NCBI GenBank assembly: GCA_030602965.1
Contig: JAUVYS010000070.1
Location: 1-6,735 of the forward strand
DNA from: Candidatus Bathyarchaeota archaeon
Lineage (GTDB): Archaea > Thermoproteota > Bathyarchaeia > RBG-16-48-13 > JAGMEO01
DNA: 6,735 bases
Direction: 5' to 3'
Within the stretch, counting starts at the first letter, position 1; every line of letters starts with the position of its first letter. This document shows positions 1 to 5,840 of this stretch, one piece after another. The position numbers and the translations under genes are program-made. Below the pieces are notes generated by a model. It was not told where the DNA came from, searched no databases, and was given only the letters and a program-made list of their open reading frames with translations.

Positions 1-665
1 GCGCCCGCAAGGTGATAGACACCTGTTAATTGTCTCTCTACGATCTCAAGAATCATTTCGGCGAGATTCGTATTCAAAGTAGGTGAAACCTATTGGTCAG
101 ACACGATGTCAACGCTTTGTCCCCTTTGGAGTTTATCTACTAGTCAGAGGGCAAAGTTATGTTTTCCCGCGACTAAAAACGCGCCGTATATGACGCTTGG
201 CCGTATAATACACCATTCGCTCTGCAATTTCTTGACTTCCTGTTCGCCTATGAGTTTTGTTTGTCCGTAGTAATTTACCGGTTTGAGTTCATCAGTTTCA
301 ATGTATGATCCTTTTTCGCCTGAAAATACGTAATCGGTTGAAACATATACTAAAAATGTTTTAAAATTTTTTGTTTGTTCAACTACGTTTATTGTACCCT
401 GGACGTTCACGTCCCATGCAAGTTCTTTCTCTTGTTCACATCTGTCTACGTCAGTGATCGCTGCTGCGTGGATTACGAAATCAGGTTTGATTTCCCTAAA
501 AGTTTTCTCAACACTCTTATAATTGCATATGTTTAGTTTTACGGGTTTTCCATATGTTTTCTCATGCTTGTGATATGCCGAGTATACATCATATCCCTTC
601 TGGACAGCTATCTTTGAAATCTTTAAACCTAACAGGCCACTTGCGCCAGTTATCAATAATCTCAT
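1..665 (-). pseudogene. rmlD: Second rmlD (dTDP-4-dehydrorhamnose reductase) with two in-frame stops, fused behind the oxidoreductase, 3' end outside window
   Basis: RmlD reduces dTDP-4-keto-L-rhamnose to dTDP-L-rhamnose. From the ATG at 665 the frame gives MRLLITGASGLLG (NADPH loop), HAAAITDVDRCE (66-77), VSTDYVF (108-114), the catalytic YGQTK (Tyr133, Lys137) and RPSVIYG (155-161). A TGA stops it at codon 174 (146-144). The same frame then goes on without shift as LVDKLQRG, IVSDQ, a TAG at codon 192 (92-90), then VSPTLNTNLAEMILEI and YHLAG up to the window edge, all standard RmlD sequence. Both stops fall where a Trp codon fits, so each may be one G-to-A change from TGG. The ATG has no clear ribosome-binding site and is read in frame from the oxidoreductase. 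As it stands, it would make a reductase lacking its substrate-binding part. TGA and TAG end other genes here, so recoding is unlikely. It is clearly diverged from the remnant beside rfbB. Confidence 0.85.
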
Positions 666-1871
666 TGCGCGTGCGCCGCGGCTTTTAGCAATCTCAATCA
701 GCCCTCGATTACGCGTGTGCGTCTCCAACATAGTTTGTTCTTGCCAGAGAGCCAAACGGGGGTCGTCTTTTGGAAATTTTACGTCATCCCAACCGATAGC
801 TTCATCCTTCTTTTTTGATTTGATGAGTATGGTACCTTCAGCCATTCCAATAGGCAAGTTCTTTGGTTTCTCCAAAACGCCATAGAGATGATGACCTCCA
901 ATCCCTTCTAGTTTCGTTCCAGCATGAAGATCAGTTTTTGCTCGGCAACCAACCTCTAAAACTCTCTTCTTTTGCACTAGAATACTTTGACGAAACTTCA
1001 TAATGCTTCGAATCGCCAGAGGTGTCTCATAATGGCAAAGATGATAAGGTCTCACAAAAAGGTAGTATGGCCCTTTACCCATCTTGTAGTAATCCATATA
1101 GAAGAGGTCTTCTGGATCGTCTGAATACGCTATAACAAACACGCTGCCTCCAGGCTCGGCCCCCAAGACATAGTCAACGACACCACCGAGTTCACGGGCT
1201 CGTTCAAGGTCAAAAACTTTCAACGCTTTATTTACGTGGTCAACTTTTGGTCCGGCCATGCCAGTCTGTAAAATATCTAGATCAAGTGCATTTGCAACCA
1301 AAGCCATTTCGATTGCAAGTTTGGTTCCATCGGTGTAGGATGTACATTGTGCCAAAGAGAGACGTCGTTTCCCAGCTTCTTCTCTTATTGACTCTGGGTT
1401 AGCATATTTGTTTAAGAATCCCTTATCGTTTCCAGCTATTACTATTTCGAAGCCCATAGAGCGAATATCATTTATCATGCGAACCAAAACGCCGTGTTGA
1501 TCTCCAGCGTCAGAAGTAAGAATAACGCCATTATCCTCGGCTTCTTTAGCCAGTAAACGCCCGAATATTTGGTCGACTTCACCGTTCATCAAAACAACAT
1601 GTGTTTTCTGTTTAAGAGCTCGACGGGTTAGAAGAGCAGCTTCTAGGATTGTTGGAGTGGCTTCAACTAAAACATCTGGTTTTGTAGTTAGAACATTTAT
1701 TGGTTTAGTTGTAACTAGAGCATCCTTAGATATGAAGCGGGCTGTCTTTTCTAATGCTATAGGGTTAATGTCGGCGATTGCAACAACATCAATATTTTCG
1801 GATTTTTTGATTACTTGTACGATGCCTCTGCCCATAGCACCTGTTCCAACAATAGCAACTCGAATTTTCAT
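666..1871 (-). CDS. NAD(P)-dependent oxidoreductase with C-terminal SAF domain (COG4091, homoserine dehydrogenase-like)
   Basis: The first 402 codons of a 575-codon frame encode a predicted dehydrogenase of the COG4091 type, found in sugar and polysaccharide loci; its substrate is not established. The N-terminus is a Rossmann fold (VAIVGTGAMGRG, glycines at 9, 11, 14; the acid at D34 in AIADIN closes the nucleotide site). The centre has LMNGEVDQ (94-101), TSDAGDQHGVL (119-129), IAGNDKGF (145-152) and TSYTDGTKLAIEMALVANA (177-195), typical of the family. A SAF domain covers roughly 305-370 (KTDLHAGTKLEGIGG, then GTILIKSKKKDEAI). The natural protein probably ends near WQEQTML (376-382). Residues 383-402 are a basic linker without a recognisable domain, followed directly by the start of RmlD without any stop codon. 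One sampled 60-base line (1141) has 38 G+C, far higher than the acetyltransferase and glycosyltransferase genes. Start is set by the ribosome-binding site and the ATGA overlap. Confidence 0.85.
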
Positions 1872-2353
1872 GATATTTCACCTATATTTAAAGCTAGCTT
1901 GATTTGGCTGGCATGAATGCATTTGAGATCGATATTCGTGATCAGAGTGTATGTGGAATCTACGCCTCCACTAAAAAGTTGAGCAGTACGCTCTTCAGAA
2001 TTTGTATTCTCAATCTTGTTCTCAACCAGACTGTTGGCCATTATGTTTGTGGTGAATGGAGCTTTCGGGTAAATTGCCATGAATTCAAGTTTTAGCGCAT
2101 CCATTGCCTTCTTGTACCTCTTGTCAAGCTCCTCCACGGATATGTCCGCACCAGTCAACCATGCTAAGGGTAACACTGTAGAGAGCAAAGGGATGTTTAG
2201 GATACTTGTATTTGTGTGTATATCAGTATCGTAGTTCACAAACAAGTCAAAGGATTTGAGGTATTTCTCTAAACGCTTTGACACAGTTACCCGACTAATA
2301 AACCGCTGTCCAATCAATTTAGAATCATGAATAAATATCTCACTCATATTCAT
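1868..2353 (-). pseudogene. Truncated PP-loop ATPase-like gene (N-terminal part only)
   Basis: The 161-codon frame ends just after the nucleotide-binding motif of N-type ATP pyrophosphatases: LFSGGVDSTY at 127-136, where SGGVDS is the PP-loop. In this superfamily (asparagine synthetase B, QueC, TilS and relatives) the catalytic domain runs for 150 residues or more after that motif. Here only about 25 follow, and the last ones (IKLALNIGEIS) are encoded by the leader and ribosome-binding site of the next gene. The region before the motif is well ordered and looks like a conserved domain (PLLSTVLPLAWLTGADI at 55-71, then a helical part KRYKKAMDALKLEF). I recognise the general type from polysaccharide loci but not a defined function. 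The start could be the ATG at 2353 or at 2347. A short stable protein is possible, yet loss of the catalytic domain makes a truncated gene the simpler reading. Its TGA overlaps the next ATG (ATGA). Confidence 0.72.
1878..1883 (-). promoter_or_regulatory. Ribosome-binding site of the oxidoreductase gene
   Basis: AGGTGA on the minus strand, 6 nt before the ATG at 1871, lies inside the last codons of the truncated PP-loop gene. It supports the 1871 start and independent translation of the oxidoreductase. Confidence 0.8.
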
Positions 2354-2386
2354 CCCATTGCCGATTTCACGTCATTATGTTTGTAG

Positions 2387-2983
2387 CTAAACGCCTAACC
2401 ATCTTTTTTTCTTAGAATTATATCGTTTGATTACACGAGCAGGATTACCAACGGCGACTGAGTACGGCGGAATATCATGCGTAACCACAGAGTTTCCACC
2501 AATAACAGAATGTTTGCCTATATTTACACCTGATAAAATATATGAACCAATTCCTATCAAGCATTCATCACTAACAACTACATCTCCTTTAGATACAAAC
2601 CCTTGTGTCAATATAGGCTTCGTGATGTCATCATATTGGTGGTGGGTTGTTGATATGAAAACTCTATCACCAATCCCAACCTTTCTTCCAATTATAATAT
2701 TATTTCGAGTCCCAGAAATGTGACAGTAAGGACCAATGTACGTACCTTCTCCAATAAACAAATGGCAATTATTGATAATACGTAAGATGCAGTTTGTGTC
2801 TATAATAACATTGTCTGATATATGTATATTGTTCAAATTTGAAAACGTTATTTCTAGAGGATTTCTTATCACAGAATTCCTAAATCTAATTTTTAATCTT
2901 AACATATCCGTCAAATGATGTACAAAATGTAATGGCTGTCCTAAAATGTGACGCCATATACTTTTTTCTTTATATTTGCTCAT
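2387..2983 (-). CDS. Left-handed beta-helix O-acetyltransferase (WbbJ/maltose acetyltransferase type)
   Basis: This is likely an acetyl-CoA-dependent O-acetyltransferase that modifies a sugar in the glycan or its precursor, acting as a trimer in the cytosol. The gene is complete at 198 residues, ending in TAG. Hexapeptide repeats run from about 53 to 180 (HISDNV, LFIGEG, TYIGPY, IIIGRK, VGIGDR, CLIGIG, VNIGKH, SVIGGN). The loop ISTTHHQYDD (110-119) holds the likely catalytic histidine (H114 or H115), and VAVGNPARVIK (177-187) is the typical C-terminal signature of the family. The first 50 residues are basic and non-repetitive, as in other polysaccharide-cluster members. Base composition is low in G+C (one 60-base line at 2821 has 16 G+C), unlike the oxidoreductase block downstream. 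Serine acetyltransferase is a less likely reading. The acceptor cannot be told from sequence. Confidence 0.88.
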   Translation of the reverse strand: MSKYKEKSIWRHILGQPLHFVHHLTDMLRLKIRFRNSVIRNPLEITFSNLNNIHISDNVIIDTNCILRIINNCHLFIGEGTYIGPYCHISGTRNNIIIGRKVGIGDRVFISTTHHQYDDITKPILTQGFVSKGDVVVSDECLIGIGSYILSGVNIGKHSVIGGNSVVTHDIPPYSVAVGNPARVIKRYNSKKKRWLGV

Positions 2984-3106
2984 TTATTTATACGCTTCCT
3001 TAACAATTGCTATCTGGATATTTTCTACATCATTTTTTCAAATAGGTTGCACTAAAAAGTTCATCAAATGTTACAAAACTATATGGTCTTTTTTACCCGC
3101 ACATAC
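2984..3106 (-). other. AT-rich spacer between glycosyltransferase and acetyltransferase genes
   Basis: These 123 bases contain the left copy of the 16-bp repeat and a short frame that resembles the glycosyltransferase tail. AAGGAAG about 13 nt before the acetyltransferase ATG is a weak candidate ribosome-binding site. TATAAATA touches the start codon too closely to act as a promoter for it. I see no convincing hairpin terminator. Confidence 0.5.
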
Positions 3107-3200
3107 TTAGTTAGGAGGTTTTACATACTGTTTAATGTACCGAAACGCTTTGAAGTTAGATGAAACTTCTCTTAATCCAAATTTATCAAATGTTACAAAA
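3063..3200 (-). repeat. Pair of 16-bp direct repeats at the 3' end of the glycosyltransferase gene
   Basis: ATCAAATGTTACAAAA (plus strand) occurs at 3063-3078 and 3185-3200, with looser similarity on both sides. The right copy encodes NFVTFDK in the glycosyltransferase. The left copy lies after its stop and reads YSFVTFDELF in an untranslated frame, so it looks like a leftover of a related gene's 3' end. Confidence 0.75.
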
Positions 3201-4231
3201 TTGTATACCCAAAGGTAAAATATTTTTAATATACAAAGGAGAAGTGCCCTAGCCAATTTACTCTGGGAATAATTCTTAAAAATGAATAGTAGATCATTTC
3301 GAGCCCTAAGATCTCTCTGCCAAGCAGAAAAGTGGCGCGCCGTGGCATCCTCGTAATGGATAACTTCACAAGTAGTTAAGCATGCAACCTTGTATCCAGC
3401 CTTCTGAGCTCTGTAAGCTAGGTCCTCCTCTTCGCAATACATAAAATAATCTTCATCATATAGACTTAACTTTGTTATCATATTTCTTCTAACCATTATG
3501 GCGGCTCCAATCACCCACTCTACCATATTAAGATTTCCTAATTTGTTGGTTTTCGTTTCATTTTTTCTTTTCCAAAGCGAAAAATACATAATATTAAGTA
3601 GTGATGTGAAACATGAAAATGACTCACCTTCTGACTGAGTTTCGCCAGAAGGTGATATTAGTTTGCAACCTAGTATCCCTATATCAGGATTAATTTTCAT
3701 CACTTTAACCATTTCGGTTAACGTTTCTTTTTTCAAAATTACATCATTGTTTAGTAATAATATAATGTCTCCTTTGCTGGCCTTTATCCCTTCATTTTTC
3801 GCTTTTGCTGTTCCATGATTTTTGCCTAAAGAAATAATTCTAATTCTATCATCATGTCCAAATGAGTGCTTGATATGTTCAACACTTCCATCAGATGACC
3901 CATTATCAATAAATAGAACTTCAAAATTGAAGTATTCATTATTGAGTATTGATGATATACAATCATCAAGTACATTCCCTAAGTATTTTTTCCCATTGAA
4001 ATTAATAACTATAATTGAAACTAGAAGATAGTAGCTTTCAATTCCAGATTTCTTATTAAGAATCTTTCCTTCTAGCAATTTGATCCCGAAATTTATTTTT
4101 ATCAAGCTATTCTCTAGATTTGACCTCTCCTTTTGTCGAATATTTTTTCTACAGTTTTTTGTCAGAAACGTCAAACTGATAGGTATTCCGTGAAGGAGGT
4201 TTATGTTGTCTTTGTGCGGAGTAAATTTCAT
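3107..4231 (-). CDS. Family 2 glycosyltransferase (rhamnosyltransferase-like), N-terminal extension doubtful
   Basis: This is a GT-A fold, GT2-type inverting glycosyltransferase that would add a sugar from a nucleotide-sugar donor to a growing glycan at the inner face of the membrane. The open frame gives 374 residues, but the catalytic domain starts only at residue 71 with VSIIVINFNGKKYL. It continues with VLFIDNGSSDGS (105-116), GTAKAKNEGI (139-148), the metal-binding region LLLNNDV (157-163, NND in place of DxD), VEWVIGAAIMVRR, and EEEDLAYRAQKAGYKV near 280. A hydrophobic stretch at about 328-346 may attach it to the membrane. Residues 1 to about 40 are encoded by the decayed rmlD in another frame and match no GT feature. 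The ATG has no ribosome-binding site. TTG codons at 4105 and 4078 are other candidate starts; AAGGAGAGGT at 4123-4132 is 17 nt before the first, longer than usual. Donor and acceptor are unknown; rhamnose is a guess from context. Confidence 0.85.
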   Translation of the reverse strand: MKFTPHKDNINLLHGIPISLTFLTKNCRKNIRQKERSNLENSLIKINFGIKLLEGKILNKKSGIESYYLLVSIIVINFNGKKYLGNVLDDCISSILNNEYFNFEVLFIDNGSSDGSVEHIKHSFGHDDRIRIISLGKNHGTAKAKNEGIKASKGDIILLLNNDVILKKETLTEMVKVMKINPDIGILGCKLISPSGETQSEGESFSCFTSLLNIMYFSLWKRKNETKTNKLGNLNMVEWVIGAAIMVRRNMITKLSLYDEDYFMYCEEEDLAYRAQKAGYKVACLTTCEVIHYEDATARHFSAWQRDLRARNDLLFIFKNYSQSKLARALLLCILKIFYLWVYNFVTFDKFGLREVSSNFKAFRYIKQYVKPPN

Positions 4232-4315
4232 GGTGTTTTTTTACGGCTAATTCGCATATTTTAGAGCCAAGTAAGCCGCTGCATGCATGCGTGCGCCCGT
4301 AATCAACAGCTTCAC
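4125..4315 (-). pseudogene. rmlD: Remnant of the original rmlD (dTDP-4-dehydrorhamnose reductase), 5' part only
   Basis: Translation from the GTG at 4315, inside the rfbB stop (GTGA overlap), reads VKLLITGA, the start of RmlD. After 11 extra bases, the frame resumes as SGLLGSKICELAVKK, then EIYSA and FDVSDK. A run of six A (4155-4160 on the opposite strand as T) needs one more base to restore TVEKIFDK. With both repairs, about 50 codons line up without gaps against the second rmlD copy at the left of the window (SGLLG, AV.K, YSA, VEK.F shared). After about 4125 the similarity stops, just where a coding frame for a glycosyltransferase begins. The missing three quarters of the gene are not in this window. 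It cannot make a functional reductase. The two copies are clearly diverged, so this is not a recent duplicate. Confidence 0.82.
4281..4291 (-). repeat. 11-bp insertion of GCAT-type repeats inside the rmlD remnant
   Basis: Intact rmlD reads GGCGCA then AGYGGC for the GASG loop, as the second copy shows. Here CGCATGCATGC lies between those halves, making a run of near-identical four-base units (GCAC, GCAT, GCAT, GCAG) and shifting the frame. Exact placement is ambiguous because of the repetition. Together with its flanks it forms a 17-nt alternating purine-pyrimidine tract (4280-4296). Confidence 0.7.
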
Positions 4316-5319
4316 TGAACATCCGTTACTTTCCAGGGTGTTGGATGAAGAATTTCTTCAGTTGCTAAGGGTTTCCACCACCATTCATTGCGTACATACC
4401 AGTTGACAGTTGCGTCTAATGCTTCTTCGAAGGAGGATTTTGGTTTCCAACCTAGTTTAGACTTGATTTTTGATGAGTTTAGGCTATACCTTATGTCGTG
4501 TCCTGGGCGGTCTTCTACAAAAGTTATCAAATCTTCTGGTTTATCCAGTAGGTCAAGTATTTTTCTAGCAACTTCGATGTTAGGTAGTTCGTTTTCTGCT
4601 GAGATATTGTAAATTTCACCTGATACTCCTTTTCTCAGGACGAAATCGATGGCTTCACAGTGATCTTGCACGTAAATCCAATCCCTAACGTTTTTGCCGG
4701 AACCATAAATTGGAACGCGTAAGTTTTTTAAAGCTCTGATGATGGTTTTGGGAATAAGTTTTTCGGGGATTTGATAAGGTCCATAGTTGTTTGTACATCT
4801 CGTGATAGCTACGTCTAAACCGTATGTTTTATGGTAGGCCATTACGAACATGTCTGCTGCAGCTTTAGAAGCAGAATATGGATTGGATGGCTTAGACCTA
4901 TCATTTTCTTTGAAAGATCCTTCTTCTATTTCGCCGTAGATTTCATCGGTAGATACTTGGATTAGCCTGATGTTGTCGTTATGTTTTCTTAGGGCTTCTA
5001 GAATAGCGAATGTTCCCAGAGTATTGTTTTGAATAAATGTTGTAGGATTAGCTATGCTTCTGTCTACGTGTGTTTCAGCTGCTATGTTCACTATAACGTT
5101 TACTTGTTTGACTATTTTGTTTATGAGTTGTGAATTACAGATGTCTCCTTTGATGAATCTGTATCGTTTTTCTTTTTCCAGATCTTGAAGGTTTGTTAGG
5201 TTGGCATCTATTCCTATTTTGTCTATGTTTGCTATTTCATAGTTTGAATGTTTTGTGATGAGGTATCTGCAGAAGTTGCTTCCTATGAATCCTAGTCCAC
5301 CTGTTACAAGGATTTTCAT
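4312..5319 (-). CDS. rfbB: dTDP-glucose 4,6-dehydratase
   Basis: This enzyme converts dTDP-glucose to dTDP-4-keto-6-deoxy-D-glucose using bound NAD+, the second step of the dTDP-rhamnose pathway. It is complete at 335 residues, the normal length for RmlB. It is an extended short-chain dehydrogenase: the Rossmann motif GGLGFIG is at 7-13, AAETHVDRS at 80-88, the active-site Thr-Asp-Glu in STDEIYG at 124-126, and the catalytic YSASK (Tyr148, Lys152). CTNNYGPYQ (about 175-183) and the C-terminal RPGHDIRY are further RmlB signatures. The ATG at 5319 follows the rfbC stop by 7 nt, and a GTGA overlapping that stop can serve as its ribosome-binding site. Its own TGA overlaps by 4 nt the GTG start of a decayed rmlD, showing that rfbB and rmlD were once translationally coupled. 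Nothing in the reading frame looks damaged. Confidence 0.96.
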   Translation of the reverse strand: MKILVTGGLGFIGSNFCRYLITKHSNYEIANIDKIGIDANLTNLQDLEKEKRYRFIKGDICNSQLINKIVKQVNVIVNIAAETHVDRSIANPTTFIQNNTLGTFAILEALRKHNDNIRLIQVSTDEIYGEIEEGSFKENDRSKPSNPYSASKAAADMFVMAYHKTYGLDVAITRCTNNYGPYQIPEKLIPKTIIRALKNLRVPIYGSGKNVRDWIYVQDHCEAIDFVLRKGVSGEIYNISAENELPNIEVARKILDLLDKPEDLITFVEDRPGHDIRYSLNSSKIKSKLGWKPKSSFEEALDATVNWYVRNEWWWKPLATEEILHPTPWKVTDVQ

Positions 5320-5326
5320 GTAAGTT

Positions 5327-5830
5327 TCACTTGTAAGGAGGGTAGTTCCAATCCCATGGTTTACCTACTCTTGGGTCATCTTTTTTGCCGTTTATGGATT
5401 TTGGGATTAGTGTTTGGTCGTTCCACGGCCTTCGTTCTTCATCGGGGTTTTGGTAATCGTAAAGTCTCGTAGTAAAGTAAAGGAGGAAAGCGGTTTCGTT
5501 GCTTACAACCTTGAAACCATGCCAATAATGTCCCAAGACTCTTACTATTTTTGGCTCTTGACCTGTCGAGATTATTTCGCTTAGGTCTTTTGTTTCCTCG
5601 TCGTAGACACATATTTTTAGGGCGCCCTTTAAGACTATGAAGTAGTCAATCTGTCCCCTTAAGTGTCTATGCCAAGCTCTTACGATGCCTGGATAGCTAG
5701 TGGAGAAGTTGGCTTGTAAGAAACGGTCTTCGTTTAGAATGTCTTTCCAGTCTTCTCTCATGAGTTCTATAAATGAGCCTCTCTCGTCGTTGAATCGCTC
5801 TAATGGTTTAATAATTATTGCTTTTAGCAT
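5327..5830 (-). CDS. rfbC: dTDP-4-dehydrorhamnose 3,5-epimerase family protein (RmlC-like cupin)
   Basis: This is probably the epimerase that turns dTDP-4-keto-6-deoxyglucose into dTDP-4-keto-L-rhamnose. The chosen ATG gives 167 residues, near the usual 180 of RmlC. A start 19 codons upstream is open but would overlap the rfbA 3' end and lacks a ribosome-binding site. Visible family marks are the N-terminal DERGSF (15-20), VRAWHRH (50-56) where RmlC has RGLHYQ with the catalytic His (here H54 by position), the cupin strand DYFIVLKGALKICVYD (62-77), HYWHGF (101-106), and the closing NPDEERRPWND (128-138). The sequence is a diverged RmlC, so a 3- or 5-only epimerase or a 3,4-ketoisomerase relative cannot be excluded. 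It lies between rfbA and rfbB in one transcription unit; its TGA is 7 nt before the rfbB start. Confidence 0.85.
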   Translation of the reverse strand: MLKAIIIKPLERFNDERGSFIELMREDWKDILNEDRFLQANFSTSYPGIVRAWHRHLRGQIDYFIVLKGALKICVYDEETKDLSEIISTGQEPKIVRVLGHYWHGFKVVSNETAFLLYFTTRLYDYQNPDEERRPWNDQTLIPKSINGKKDDPRVGKPWDWNYPPYK

Positions 5831-5834
5831 GTTT

Positions 5835-5840
5835 TCACCT
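5835..5840 (-). promoter_or_regulatory. Ribosome-binding site of rfbC
   Basis: AGGTGA on the minus strand lies 4 nt before the ATG at 5830 and directly after the rfbA stop. It matches the anti-Shine-Dalgarno end of 16S rRNA. It decides the rfbC start, because the longer in-frame start at 5887 lies inside rfbA and has no such site. Confidence 0.85.

Noticed and set aside
90..146. Recoding of TGA and TAG (tryptophan, selenocysteine or pyrrolysine) in the second rmlD
   Set aside because: TGA ends rfbB and rfbC and TAG ends the acetyltransferase gene in this window, RmlD has no known Sec or Pyl site, and two different stops at Trp-like positions fit mutation better.
2984..2993. TATAAATA as an archaeal promoter of the acetyltransferase gene
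   Set aside because: It touches the start codon. An archaeal TATA box acts about 25 nt before the transcript start, which would fall inside the gene.
3063..3200. The 16-bp repeats as target-site duplications of a mobile element
   Set aside because: They enclose only glycosyltransferase coding sequence and spacer, with no inverted repeats or transposase, and one copy encodes a conserved protein stretch.
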